Shown in pieces: positions 49,677-58,871 of a stretch of DNA of 64,000 nt. Made by a program: the position numbers and the translations under genes. The notes under the pieces were generated by a model. The model did no database searches. It was not told the DNA's origin and saw only the letters and a list, made by a program, of their open reading frames with translations. The stretch is taken from contig OZ219940.1 of NCBI GenBank assembly GCA_964291465.2, forward strand, positions 1 through 64,000. The letters run 5' to 3'. The stretch's first letter is position 1, and the number at the start of each line of letters is the position of its first letter. The stretch is from JAGWBJ01 sp964291465. GTDB taxonomy: Bacteria; Chloroflexota; Dehalococcoidia; Lucifugimonadales; JAGWBF01.

Positions 49677-51038
49677 TCAGGCCAGGGTCAGGATGGACGT
49701 CAGCTCGGCGATGTCCTCCACGTCCTCCAGCCGGTCGATGAGGGCCACCAACCTGTCGGCGCCCTGGGGGTCCAGCTTCCCGGTGTGGTGCCATCCGCGC
49801 CTGAACTTGGTCATGGCCTCATCCTCAGTCAGGGGGCTCTCCGGGCTGCCCTTCAGGACCTGGAGCTCCTCGTGGATGGCGCCGTTGCCGGTGTAGACGT
49901 CCAGGTACAGGGGGACCATGGCCTGGGGGTCGTCGTTGTCCGGGTCCTTGACCACCTCGACCCGGGATGCCAGGTCGTAGATGGCGTCGTTGGCCAGGGC
50001 CTCGGCCTCGAAGTGGCTGATCCAGACGTCGCCGTAGAGCAGGGCGACCGCAACGCAGTACTGCAGGCAGAGCCGCGCGCTCTGGGGCGTCATCTTGCCC
50101 TTGACGGCGGGACGGCCCACCAGGCGCATGCTCAGCTCCGGCACAGTTACCTTGACGCTCTTCACGTCCGCCGGGTCCAGCCCGTGCTCGGCCCGGACCT
50201 TGAGAGCGGCTTCTACTCCTCCGTTGGCCAGGCGTCCCGTGCAGTAGGGCTTGTAGGCCAGGTGCTCGATCTCGAAGGTGCTTCCCAGGCCATCCAGGGG
50301 CCGCTCCGCGTCGTAGTCGCCGCCCTCGAACAAGCGATAGTACCCGTAGAGGCCCTCCAGCAGGCCCCTGGGGCCCGTCATGCCCTCGGCGGCCAGGTTG
50401 GTGGCGACGACCGCGGAGCGTGCGGCGAAGGCCGGCTGCATGGTATTCACCAGCACCCCCTCGGAGTGTGACTGGAGGGTGCCCGAAATCTGCGAGTACA
50501 TCACCCCCAGGGCGTCCAGGGTCCGCTCCCGGTCCAACCCCGCCAGCCGGGACCCGCCGTACACGGCTCCGAAGGCGCCGCAGGTGGCCGGCCGGTAGAA
50601 CACCAGCCCCCGCTTGCACCCCCTGCCCACGCGGCAGGCCAGGTCCACCCCCATGGCCATGGCGGCCAGGAACTCCTTGCCGGAAACGCCGCCGGTCTGC
50701 TCGGCCACCGCCAGGGTGGCCGCCGTGATGGAGGACATGGGATGGATGCCCGCGGGGTGTATGCAGTCGAACTCCTTGCTGTGGACTAGGGTGCCGTTCA
50801 TCAGGGCCGCACTGGGAGCCGGAACCTTCTTCCCGGAGAACCAGGGGGTGCTCTCCGGCTCGCCTCCCCACTTGTGGACGGTCCGGCCGACCACCTGGGC
50901 CTCGGGGGAGGTGAAGGCGGCTGCACAGACGCCGAAGGTGTCCAGGAGGAACCGTTTCGTCGCGTCCACCGCCCGGTCGTTGAGGTCCTTGTACTCCAGG
51001 TCCACGGTGCCCCTCAGCAGGCGCTCTATCAAGTCCAT
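49677..51038 (-). CDS. MmgE/PrpD family protein
   Basis: A 453-residue MmgE/PrpD protein, a family including 2-methylcitrate dehydratase, cis-aconitate decarboxylase and itaconate-related enzymes. Hallmarks: DRAVDATKRFLLDTFGVCAA, MNGTLVHSKEFDCIHPAGIHP (HSxEFD and HP), GVDLACRVGRGC, ATCGAFGAVYGGSRLAGLD and the PYCTGRLANGG segment near the middle. The C-terminal domain is complete. Start ATG 51038 follows AAGGATGG. No citrate-cycle genes adjoin it, so the substrate is unknown; isomerase or dehydratase activity on a polycarboxylic or catabolic acid is the best guess. Confidence 0.88.
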   Translation of the reverse strand: MDLIERLLRGTVDLEYKDLNDRAVDATKRFLLDTFGVCAAAFTSPEAQVVGRTVHKWGGEPESTPWFSGKKVPAPSAALMNGTLVHSKEFDCIHPAGIHPMSSITAATLAVAEQTGGVSGKEFLAAMAMGVDLACRVGRGCKRGLVFYRPATCGAFGAVYGGSRLAGLDRERTLDALGVMYSQISGTLQSHSEGVLVNTMQPAFAARSAVVATNLAAEGMTGPRGLLEGLYGYYRLFEGGDYDAERPLDGLGSTFEIEHLAYKPYCTGRLANGGVEAALKVRAEHGLDPADVKSVKVTVPELSMRLVGRPAVKGKMTPQSARLCLQYCVAVALLYGDVWISHFEAEALANDAIYDLASRVEVVKDPDNDDPQAMVPLYLDVYTGNGAIHEELQVLKGSPESPLTEDEAMTKFRRGWHHTGKLDPQGADRLVALIDRLEDVEDIAELTSILTLA

Positions 51039-51178
51039 GCTTCTACCGCCATCCTTCCTAGCCTCGTTGCTGGTGGGAGTGTAAGTCCGGCGGCATCGGG
51101 TGTCAACGTTAGAGCCGGGACCGGGCGATTACCGCAGGGTGTATAATCGGCCAAGACGACAGCCGGTCAGGAGCGGGG

Positions 51179-52081
51179 ATGAGGTACACGAAGCTGGGGC
51201 CGCGGGAGATATCGGTAGTCGGCCTGGGCACCTGGCAGTTCGGGGAGCCCGGTTGGGGCTGGGGCACTGAGCTGGACCTCCAGGGGGCCTCGCGTATCGT
51301 GGAGAGGGCCCTGGAGCTGGGGGTCAACTTCTTCGACACCGCGGCGGTGTACGGAAACGGACGCTCGGAGGAGATCCTGTCCGAGGTGCTGGGAGAAGTG
51401 CGACACCGTGTCGTCATCTCCACCAAGGTCGCGCCGCCGCTGGAGCCCGGCCGGGTAAAGTGGTCCGCCGAACGGAGCCTTCGCCGTCTCTCCCTGGACT
51501 CCATCGAGCTCTACCAGCTCCACGCCCCGGACAACAACGTGCCCTTGGAGCAGACCATGGGAGCGCTGCAGGAGCTTATGGACTCGGGGCTGGTGCGCCA
51601 GGTGGGAGTCAGCAACTTCGGGCCCATGCAGTGGCGCAGGGGAGAGGCAGCCCTGGGCGGCCCCCTCATCTCCAACCAGGTGGAGTACCATCTCCTGGAG
51701 CGACGCTACGGGGAGAGCGTGCTGCCCCACGCCCGGCAGGAGGGGCGGGGCGTCATCGCCTACAGCCCCCTGGCCCAGGGCCTGCTCACGGGAAAGTACG
51801 GCCGGAGCAACGTGCCTCAGGACGTGAGGGCCCACTACGGCATCTTCAATCGCCGGAGCCTACGCAGGGCGCCGGCGATCGTGGAGGCCCTCCAGGACGT
51901 GGCCGGCCACTACGACGCCACTCCCGCGCAGGTGGCCCTCGCGTGGCTGCTCAAGGACCCGGAGGTGGCGGTGATCCCCGGCGCCCGCACCGTAGAGCAG
52001 CTGGAGGCCAACGTCGCCGCCGCCGACCTGACCCTGTCACCGGACGAGCTATACCAGCTCGACCAGGTCAGCCGGAGCTAG
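51179..52081 (+). CDS. Aldo/keto reductase
   Basis: A 300-residue NADPH-dependent TIM-barrel oxidoreductase. The tetrad is visible: Asp and Tyr in FFDTAAVYGNGRSEE, Lys in VVISTKVAPP, and His in ELYQLHAPDNN. The nucleotide-binding end has SPLAQGLLTGKY and PGARTVEQLEANVAA. Start ATG 51179 follows AGGAG, and a consensus TATAAT at 51142-51147 is a likely -10, divergent from MmgE/PrpD. Substrate unknown; relatives of this type reduce aldehydes or keto-sugars. Confidence 0.92.
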   Translation: MRYTKLGPREISVVGLGTWQFGEPGWGWGTELDLQGASRIVERALELGVNFFDTAAVYGNGRSEEILSEVLGEVRHRVVISTKVAPPLEPGRVKWSAERSLRRLSLDSIELYQLHAPDNNVPLEQTMGALQELMDSGLVRQVGVSNFGPMQWRRGEAALGGPLISNQVEYHLLERRYGESVLPHARQEGRGVIAYSPLAQGLLTGKYGRSNVPQDVRAHYGIFNRRSLRRAPAIVEALQDVAGHYDATPAQVALAWLLKDPEVAVIPGARTVEQLEANVAAADLTLSPDELYQLDQVSRS

Positions 52082-52177
52082 GGATACTCTCTGGGCGGTG
52101 GACGTCCAGGGACCCATCCGGACCGGAGCTAGGGCCCACGATGAGGTCCTCCCGGCCGGTGAGGATGGGAGCGGCGC

Positions 52178-54169
52178 CTAGGAAGCCCCACGGCCCGTGA
52201 ACAGGTCGTACCGGTCTCCCGCTTGCCGCACTACCTCGTCCACGTCCTCTTCCAGCAGGAACCCCTCGGCCGCCAGCTCCTCGGCGGCGCGGCGCACCCT
52301 GTCCAAGTATCCGGCCCTGGAGCCGTACCGCTCCTCGATGGACCTCCGGGGGTCGCCTCTGTCCCGCCGCCGCTCCGCCTCGGTGGAGGGGAAGGGTATG
52401 GTGGAGCCGAAGAGGCCCAGGATGTCCATGACCTGGTCGGAGCCGCCGATGTCCGGGTGTCTCAGGTTCCAGCCAGCGTAGGTTGCCAGGGGCACGGCAA
52501 CGTCGGGAAGGCGGACGCCGGCAATCTCGTTGGCGTCCTCGTCGACGGCCGAGACCAACCCCGGGTAGGCAGCCCCCACGAGGGCAGGCACTCTGAAGAG
52601 GACCCCCTTTTCCACGTCCGAACCGAAGTCCAGCCTGGACAGGTAGGGGATATGGGCGGGAAACTCCACGCCGGGTATGGCGGTGAAGCGAGTCCGAGTC
52701 TCCTCCGGCCTGACCGCGGTCGCCCCGGCGATGGACGGATGACGGCTGGCCGGCGGCTCGACACCTGACGCAACCCAACGGTCCAGGTTCACCAGGGCGG
52801 CGCGAAGCAAGGGAGTGTAGTCGACGCAGTTGAACCGCTGCTGGGCGCGGAACCCGTCCACCGGGGTCAGGTCGGTGGGCGGGTAGACGCCCGAGGCGTG
52901 CTGGGTCCCGGCGAAGTGGTAGACTCGCACCGTGTCCCTGGATGGAACGTCCCGGCTCGCGTCCATATCGGTGTGGACCAGGGAGCCGTCTCCCCGCCAG
53001 TACTCGGAGGAGGAGTTGGTCAGCATGACCTTGGGCATACCGCCCGAGGCCGCCAGACGTGAGAGCAGCCCGTCGGTGACGCCTGTGTCGGGGTCCGCCT
53101 GGTCCCCGTCGGTGAAGGGAAACAGACAGCCTGCGCTGCGCTTCTCGGTGTTGGACGGCTGGCCAAACCTCTGGTTGAACTCGCCGCGCCTGCCCCCGGC
53201 GATGTGGGGGATGACGCCGTCGAACACCGTCCTGTCGGCCTCGTCCCGGTTGAGGCCCAGGTACAGGAAGAGGCGCAGGAAACGGCCGCTCTGGGAGGCG
53301 CCGAACCCGTAGGCGTACTCCAGCGTCCCGGCACAGGGGTTCCCCTCCCCGGCGCCGCCGTGCTTCAGGAACGACACGAAATCACGAACGGCCACCAGCC
53401 CCAGGCCCACCACGGGCGCTCCGACGGTGGTGTACACGAACTGGTAGGTCTTGCCGGGCTTGAAGCCCTCGGGAAAGTGGACGTGGCAGGCGTCGGGCAC
53501 GACCGCGCCGGATTCCACGCGGGCGAAGGACCACCTGTCTCGGGGCACCGTGCGGGGCTCTGCGTCCTCGTAGTCCCGCTCCAGCAGGAGAGCGTCGGGC
53601 TCGTCCACGTCCATGGCCGGGTAGGGCCTGTGTACCGCGTGGGCCAGCGGCTGGACGGTGGCAGGCACGTTGGGCAGATAGCTGACCATTATCCTGCCGG
53701 ATATGGGGGCGCCCTCCTGGGTGACGGCGTCGGGAGCCCTCAGGCGCAGCAGGCCGGGAGTGTCGGGGACGTCGTACTGCCAGCCGCACCAGGCGACGGT
53801 GTAGCCGTGGCGCATGAGGAACCCGTTGCCCGGGTCCAGGTGGGCCGCTGGGTCCTCGTCCTCCCCCGCGGCGTTGAAGTACTTGAGTGCCCGGCGCTTG
53901 CCCCGGTTCAGGACGTCCAGGAGCACCCGGCCGTTGCCCCGTTCCGGGTCGGCCGGGGCCAGGATGCTCACGTGGGCGGAGCAGGCAACCATCCCGCGGC
54001 CGTCCCTGGGAGCCAAGTCCAGGTCCACGATGCCGGCGTTGGCCGGATGGGCCGGGTCGACGGCCAGCTCCAGCGTTCCATCCAGGCGCTCGTAGGGCCC
54101 AACGTCGCCGAAGGCCCGACCGCCGACGAAGGGTGTTCGTGACGTGATCCGTAGCTGAGAGAGGCCCAT
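52178..54169 (-). CDS. Large alpha/beta hydrolase (Abhydrolase_10-type)
   Basis: A 663-residue secondary-metabolism-type alpha/beta hydrolase-domain protein. The N-terminal region starts RITSRTPFVGGRAFGDVGPY, a family hallmark (xxSPxxGGxxFGxxGPYE), with VLLDVLNRGKRRALKYFN and GWQYDVPD. The nucleophile elbow is YGFGASQSGRFLRLFLY. The acid/His part has VYHFAGTQHASG. The C-terminal domain holds LATYAGWNLRHPDIGG. No signal peptide. Start ATG 54169 follows AAAGGA. Family members are uncharacterised esterase- or lyase-like enzymes frequent in catabolic clusters of soil and marine bacteria. Confidence 0.87.
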   Translation of the reverse strand: MGLSQLRITSRTPFVGGRAFGDVGPYERLDGTLELAVDPAHPANAGIVDLDLAPRDGRGMVACSAHVSILAPADPERGNGRVLLDVLNRGKRRALKYFNAAGEDEDPAAHLDPGNGFLMRHGYTVAWCGWQYDVPDTPGLLRLRAPDAVTQEGAPISGRIMVSYLPNVPATVQPLAHAVHRPYPAMDVDEPDALLLERDYEDAEPRTVPRDRWSFARVESGAVVPDACHVHFPEGFKPGKTYQFVYTTVGAPVVGLGLVAVRDFVSFLKHGGAGEGNPCAGTLEYAYGFGASQSGRFLRLFLYLGLNRDEADRTVFDGVIPHIAGGRRGEFNQRFGQPSNTEKRSAGCLFPFTDGDQADPDTGVTDGLLSRLAASGGMPKVMLTNSSSEYWRGDGSLVHTDMDASRDVPSRDTVRVYHFAGTQHASGVYPPTDLTPVDGFRAQQRFNCVDYTPLLRAALVNLDRWVASGVEPPASRHPSIAGATAVRPEETRTRFTAIPGVEFPAHIPYLSRLDFGSDVEKGVLFRVPALVGAAYPGLVSAVDEDANEIAGVRLPDVAVPLATYAGWNLRHPDIGGSDQVMDILGLFGSTIPFPSTEAERRRDRGDPRRSIEERYGSRAGYLDRVRRAAEELAAEGFLLEEDVDEVVRQAGDRYDLFTGRGAS

Positions 54170-54291
54170 GGCGGTCCTTTCGGCATGTGGCTGGGCGCAT
54201 TCGTCGCGGGGACGTGCGCGTCAATTGTAACACGGCGGGGATGTATGGCCGCCATCTCCCTCACGCGCCGGAGGGGGGCTGGGCAGTCGTC

Positions 54292-54319
54292 TTGACACTC
54301 CGGGGCAGCGTGATATAGT
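54292..54319 (+). promoter_or_regulatory. Sigma-70 promoter of the isochorismatase-asparaginase-amidase unit
   Basis: TTGACA at 54292-54297 and TATAGT at 54314-54319, spacing 16; predicted start near 54326. One of the best promoter matches in the window. Confidence 0.7.
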
Positions 54320-54411
54320 AATTTCGCTCCTGGATACCTCTGGGGCCGTCCGCGCCCTCGATATCGTCCAGATGCGGCGCCCTCGAATCGTAGTCGGAGA
54401 GGAGACACCAG

Positions 54412-55020
54412 ATGCCGGACGCCCTGAAGCTCGACCCCAAGAAGACCGCATTCATCGTCATAGACATGATCAACTCGACGGCCAAGGGCCAGGGACCCCC
54501 ATACACGCTGCCGCCGGGCCGGGTGGACCTGGTGAAGAACTTCCAGAAGCTGATAGCCCAGTGCCGCGCCGGGGGCTCCCCCATCATCTACATCACCACC
54601 TACCGGAGACCCGACGGCACCGACGCCCCCAGGACCATCGCCGACGCCGCGCCCCCAGGAGGCGGCGGCGGACAACCCTTGGGGCCCAACGATCCGGGCC
54701 CGCAGGTGATCGACGAGCTCAAGCCCGAGCCGGAAGACTACATAGTGGCCAAGCCGCGCTTCAGCTCCTTCTACGGGACCAACGTGGGAGGGATACTGAA
54801 CGACCGGGGCATCGACACCATCCTGGTGGGCGGCATATCCACGCCCCGGAGCGTGGAGGGCACGGCCAGGGAGGCCAAGAACCTGGACATGCAGTGCGTC
54901 GTCGTGAGCGACTGCTGCGACGGTCCCGAGAAGGACGTCCACGAGTACATCCTGGAGAGGGTCCTCCCACTGCTGGTCCGGGTGCGCACCACCGACGAGG
55001 TGATCGCCGCCCTCAGCTAG
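54412..55020 (+). CDS. Isochorismatase-family protein with Ser in place of the catalytic Cys
   Basis: A 202-residue isochorismatase-fold protein. Asp is present in FIVIDMINST and Lys in IVAKPRFSSFYGTN. The nucleophile segment reads GGISTPRSVEGTAREA, where relatives have xTxxCVxxT; the codon at this position is AGC (Ser). The Cys is intact in both paralogues at 17210-18654. A Ser-based or inactive (ligand-binding, or isochorismatase-like) function is possible. A Gly-rich loop (PPGGGGGQPLG) is inserted before the lid. Ribosome-binding site GGAGAGGAG precedes ATG 54412; it is first in the unit with the asparaginase-like and amidase genes. Confidence 0.85.
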   Translation: MPDALKLDPKKTAFIVIDMINSTAKGQGPPYTLPPGRVDLVKNFQKLIAQCRAGGSPIIYITTYRRPDGTDAPRTIADAAPPGGGGGQPLGPNDPGPQVIDELKPEPEDYIVAKPRFSSFYGTNVGGILNDRGIDTILVGGISTPRSVEGTAREAKNLDMQCVVVSDCCDGPEKDVHEYILERVLPLLVRVRTTDEVIAALS

Positions 55021-55105
55021 ACAGCCGGCCCGCGCCAGTCGGGCACATCGACGGGCCCTGCCAGAAGCAGCACGGTTGTGCAGCACCGGTTGTAAGGAGG
55101 CGGAA

Positions 55106-56116
55106 GTGAGCACCGATTCCAAGCCCATAGTCTACCTGCTGGGGACCGGGGGCACCATCGCCACCCAGGGAGCCGACAGGATGGACGGCACGGAGTACGG
55201 GACCGCGGGCATCCGGGCCCCCATTCAGGAGATGCTGGACAGGGTCCCCGAGGCAGCGGACTTCGCCCAGGTCAAGGCCGAACAGTTCATCAACGTGCCC
55301 AGCACCGGGATCGAGCTGGACCACTGGCTGGCCCTGGCCAAGCGCATCAACCAGATCTTCAGCGAGGAGCCAGAGGTGGCCGGCGTCGCGGTGACCCACG
55401 GCACCGCAACCCTGGAGGAGACGGCCTACTTCCTGAACCTGACCGTGAAGAGCAGGAAGCCCGTCGTGGTGACGGGGGCCATGCGGCCTCCCACCGCCAT
55501 GGGCACAGACGCGGACGTAAACCTGCTCAACGCCATCCAGACGGCAGCATCCCCCGAGTCCGTGGGACGGGGGGTCGTGACGGTCCTCAACAACGAGATC
55601 CAGGCCGCCCGCCACGTGACCAAGACCAACACCTACCGGGTGGAGACCTTCAAGTCGGGTGAGTTCGGGTTCCTGGGCTACGCCGACTCGGACCACCGGG
55701 TCGTCTATTACCAGTCCCCCAGCCGGAGGCACACCCACGAGAGCGAGTTCACCGTCGACGGCCTCACCGAGCTCCCCAGGGTGGAGATCGCCTACTCCAC
55801 CGCCGGGGGCGACGGGCTTCCCGTCAGGCTGTTCGCCGAGGCCGGGGTCTCGGGCATAATCTCGGCGGCGCTGGCCCCGGGCGCCTCCCACCCGGACCAG
55901 ATGGACGCCCTGGAGACGGTGGCCAAGGCGGGAATACCGGTGGTCATCGCCGCCCACGTGGGAAGCGGCAGGGTGATATTGACCGAGGGCAACAGGGAGA
56001 GGGGCTACATAGCCGGCGACAACCTCAGCCCCAAGAAGGCCCGCATCCTGCTGATGCTGGCCCTGACCGTCACCCGGGACCGGGGCGAGATCCAGCGGAT
56101 GTTCGACACCTACTGA
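55106..56116 (+). CDS. L-asparaginase-like amidohydrolase with altered substrate-binding Asp
   Basis: A 336-residue type II asparaginase-fold protein. The first catalytic Thr is in LLGTGGTIATQG. The second motif reads VTHGTATLEETAYFLNL, where asparaginases have HGTDTxEET: the Thr is kept but the Asp that binds the substrate alpha-amino group (E. coli AnsB Asp90) is Ala. The Lys in HVTKTNTYRV and TGAMRPPTAMGTDADVNLL are retained. No signal peptide, so cytoplasmic. Start GTG 55106 follows AAGGAGG. The loss of Asp suggests that the substrate is an amide other than L-asparagine. It is 86 bases after the isochorismatase-fold gene. Confidence 0.87.
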   Translation: MSTDSKPIVYLLGTGGTIATQGADRMDGTEYGTAGIRAPIQEMLDRVPEAADFAQVKAEQFINVPSTGIELDHWLALAKRINQIFSEEPEVAGVAVTHGTATLEETAYFLNLTVKSRKPVVVTGAMRPPTAMGTDADVNLLNAIQTAASPESVGRGVVTVLNNEIQAARHVTKTNTYRVETFKSGEFGFLGYADSDHRVVYYQSPSRRHTHESEFTVDGLTELPRVEIAYSTAGGDGLPVRLFAEAGVSGIISAALAPGASHPDQMDALETVAKAGIPVVIAAHVGSGRVILTEGNRERGYIAGDNLSPKKARILLMLALTVTRDRGEIQRMFDTY

Positions 56117-56117
56117 G

Positions 56118-56153
56118 GCGGGCTCCAGGGCGGGCTCCAGGGCGGGCTCCAGG
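56118..56153. repeat. 12-bp tandem repeat
   Basis: Three copies of GCGGGCTCCAGG starting at 56118, 56130 and 56142, then a degenerate fourth. It lies just after the asparaginase-like gene and before the amidase. Confidence 0.8.
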
Positions 56154-56283
56154 GGCGGGGCTCCCGGAGAGCGCCCAGCCCCCTTGCGTGGAGGCCCCGA
56201 AGGGTCTCCCCTTCACTCCCGTGCTGCCCCTGGCTTTAGGCGTGAAGGGCAGCCCAATCGCGGGGACTGGAAAGGAGCATCGC

Positions 56284-57693
56284 ATGGACAGGAACGACAT
56301 ACCCTTTCTGTCGGTGGCGGAGCTGGGGCGTCTCATCCGTGGGAGGGACGTGTCCCCGGTGGAGGCGGCGGAGGCGTACCTGGACCGCATAGACGACCTG
56401 GACTTCAAGTTCAACGCCTATCTGACGGTGTGCCGCCGGGAGGCCCTCGAGGCTGCCAGAGAGGCGGAGCGGGAGATCGCGGCGGGCCGGTACCGGGGGC
56501 CCATGCACGGCATCCCCGTGGGGATCAAGGACCAGATCTGGACCCGGGGCATTCGCACCACGGGAGGGTCCCGGCTGTACCGGGATTTCGTCCCCGAGGA
56601 GGACGCCACGGTGGTGGCGAAGCTGAAGGAGGCGGGGGCCGTCATCCTCGGGAAGACCAACATGACCGAGCTGGCGGTCAGCCCCTATACCCACCGGTAC
56701 AGCCTGCCCCACAACCCGTGGGACCTAGACACCCTGGCGGGGGGCTCCAGCAGCGGGTCGGGGGCGGGCACCTGCGCCTACCTCTGCGCCACGTCCCTGG
56801 GCGAGGACACCGGAGGCTCCATACGCCGTCCCGCGTCCTGGTGCGGCATTGTGGGCCTGAGACCGTCATGGGGCCGGGTCAGCAGGCACGGGGTCATGCG
56901 CGGCGTGTGGTCCATGGACCAGGTGGGACCCATGTCCCGCATGGTAGAGGACTGCGCCATCACCCTGGGAGCCATAGCGGGATACGACCCCAGGGACCCG
57001 TACACATGGGACGCCCCCGTGCCCGACTACACCGCCGCCCTGGACGGCGACATCAGGGGCCTGAGGGTAGGAGTGGTATCGGAGATAATGACCAGCCACT
57101 GGCTCGAGCCCGAGGTGCGGGACGTGGTGGTCAAGGCCACCGCAGTGCTGGGCGAGCTGGGCGGAACGGTCGAGGAGGTCTCCATACCCCTGGTCGCCCA
57201 CGCCAACACCATAGCCGGCACCGCGCTTTCCGCCGAGACCGCCCTGGACCAGGGGAGCATGATAAGGAGCCGGCTGGACGAGTACGGCCACGACAACACC
57301 ATCATGCTTCTCACGGCCAGCCTCATACCCGCCCAAGCGTACTACAAGGCCCAGAAGCTCAGAGAGCTGCTGCGACGGCAGGTCCACGACACCCTGGACC
57401 GGTACGACGTGCTGGTGTTCCCCACCTCGGGCCGGACCGCCCCGGAGCGCCTGGAAGACGACCGGACCATCGACAGCAAGGAAGCAGCGGCCCGCATCCC
57501 GTTCATGTTCAACAACACGGCCAACCTGGCCAGCGTCCCGGGCATCTCCGTGCCCTGCGGCCTCTCTCCGGCCAACATGCCCGTGGGGTTGCAGGTCGTG
57601 GGAAAGCCCTTCGCCGAGGAAACGGTGTTCAAGGTGGCCCACGCCTACGAGCAGGCCACGGACTGGCACACCATGCGTCCCCCGAACGTGTGA
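56284..57693 (+). CDS. Amidase (amidase signature family)
   Basis: A 469-residue amidase signature enzyme that hydrolyses amide bonds of small molecules or, as GatA, Glu-tRNA. The triad is complete: Lys in VGIKDQIWTRG, cis-Ser in LAGGSSSGSGAG, and Ser nucleophile in GEDTGGSIRRPASWCG. The lack of gatB/gatC nearby and the catabolic context argue against GatA. Start ATG 56284 follows AAAGGAG; the frame to 56188 is out-of-family. It is third in the isochorismatase/asparaginase-like/amidase unit; the three amide-directed folds suggest sequential or parallel amide degradation. Confidence 0.9.
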   Translation: MDRNDIPFLSVAELGRLIRGRDVSPVEAAEAYLDRIDDLDFKFNAYLTVCRREALEAAREAEREIAAGRYRGPMHGIPVGIKDQIWTRGIRTTGGSRLYRDFVPEEDATVVAKLKEAGAVILGKTNMTELAVSPYTHRYSLPHNPWDLDTLAGGSSSGSGAGTCAYLCATSLGEDTGGSIRRPASWCGIVGLRPSWGRVSRHGVMRGVWSMDQVGPMSRMVEDCAITLGAIAGYDPRDPYTWDAPVPDYTAALDGDIRGLRVGVVSEIMTSHWLEPEVRDVVVKATAVLGELGGTVEEVSIPLVAHANTIAGTALSAETALDQGSMIRSRLDEYGHDNTIMLLTASLIPAQAYYKAQKLRELLRRQVHDTLDRYDVLVFPTSGRTAPERLEDDRTIDSKEAAARIPFMFNNTANLASVPGISVPCGLSPANMPVGLQVVGKPFAEETVFKVAHAYEQATDWHTMRPPNV

Positions 57694-57815
57694 GGCCCGG
57701 AGGGGTGTGCTCCATAGGCCGGCTTACCTGGCGCGGCGGCGCACACGCGGGCAGGGACGGAAGACATCGGAAGTCTCTGGGAGAGGGGGCTACGGGGCTG
57801 CCGGGGAGGGCCTGA

Positions 57816-58871
57816 TCAGCCTTCGGAGGCGTCGCTGGAAGGAGCGGCGGAAGCCGCATCGGGCGCCTGGCCGGCGCCGTTGCCGGAGGCAACCGCTCCC
57901 TCACTGTACAGGTGGCACGAGACCCTGTGGCCCCCGCCCACGTCCCTCATCACCGGCTCTTCCACGGAGCACCTGTCCATCACCCAGGGGCACCGGGGAT
58001 GGAACCGGCACCCGGCGGGGGGGTTGATGGGTGACGGCACCTCTCCCGCTAGCACGATCTCTTCCCGCTGCACATCGGGATGGGAGGGCAGGGCCGCGGA
58101 GAACAGTGCCTTGGTGTAGGGATGAAGGGGCTCCTCGTAGAGGGCCTCGGTAGGCCCCTGCTCTACGATCTGTCCCAGGTACATGACGGCCGTCTCGTGG
58201 GCCATGTAGCGCACGGTGGCCAGGTTGTGGGCCACCAGGAGGAAGGCTACTTCGGTCTGCTCCTGCAGGTCCACCAGCAGGTTCATCACCTGGGCCCTGA
58301 TGGACACGTCCAACGCCGAGACGGGCTCGTCCAGGATGATAAGCTTGGGGTAGGAGGCCAAAGCGCTGGCGACGGCGATCCGCTGCCTCTGGCCACCGCT
58401 GAACTCGTGGGGATAGAGGTTGCCTTGCTCCTTCCGCAGGCCCACCTGGGCGAGCACCTCCGCCACCCGCTCGTCCCTTTCGGACTTGGTGACGTTCCTG
58501 TTCACCACCAGGGCCTCGGCAACGATGTCCTTGACCCTCATACGGGGGCTCAGGGAGGACCACGGGTCCTGGAACACGGCCTGGACCTGGGTGCGATAGT
58601 CCTTGAGGGACTGTCCCTGGAACCTCAGCACGTCCTCGCCGTTGAGGAGTATCTGGCCGCTGGTGGGCCGCTCCAGGCGGAGGAGCAGCTTGGCGGTGGT
58701 CGTCTTGCCGCAGCCCGACTCGCCCACGAGGCCCAGGGTCTCGCCCTGGTTGATGGAGAAGCTGATGCCGTCGACCGCCTGCACGTGCCCAACGGTTTTC
58801 ATCCAGACCAGCCCGGTGGTGACGGGGAAGTACTTGGTCAGCTCTTCTACACGAAGGAGTTCCTGTGTCAC
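57816..58871 (-). CDS. oppF: Oligopeptide ABC transporter ATP-binding protein OppF (second cluster)
   Basis: A 351-residue ATPase. Walker A is GESGCGKTTT, the signature FSGGQRQRIAVASAL, Walker B IILDEPVSALD, and His is in LLVAHNLATVRYM. The C-terminal Cys motif is CRFHPRCPWVMDRC. The last ~30 residues are an Ala/Ser/Gly/Asp-rich tail not usual in the family. Start GTG 58871 overlaps the oppD stop in GTGA. Similar to OppF of the first cluster, but clearly a diverged paralogue. Confidence 0.92.
   Translation of the reverse strand: MTQELLRVEELTKYFPVTTGLVWMKTVGHVQAVDGISFSINQGETLGLVGESGCGKTTTAKLLLRLERPTSGQILLNGEDVLRFQGQSLKDYRTQVQAVFQDPWSSLSPRMRVKDIVAEALVVNRNVTKSERDERVAEVLAQVGLRKEQGNLYPHEFSGGQRQRIAVASALASYPKLIILDEPVSALDVSIRAQVMNLLVDLQEQTEVAFLLVAHNLATVRYMAHETAVMYLGQIVEQGPTEALYEEPLHPYTKALFSAALPSHPDVQREEIVLAGEVPSPINPPAGCRFHPRCPWVMDRCSVEEPVMRDVGGGHRVSCHLYSEGAVASGNGAGQAPDAASAAPSSDASEG

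Noticed and set aside
56184..57815. 543-residue plus-strand frame overlapping the amidase
   Set aside because: A Gly/Arg/His-rich alternate-frame shadow of the amidase, which has complete catalytic motifs in the other frame.
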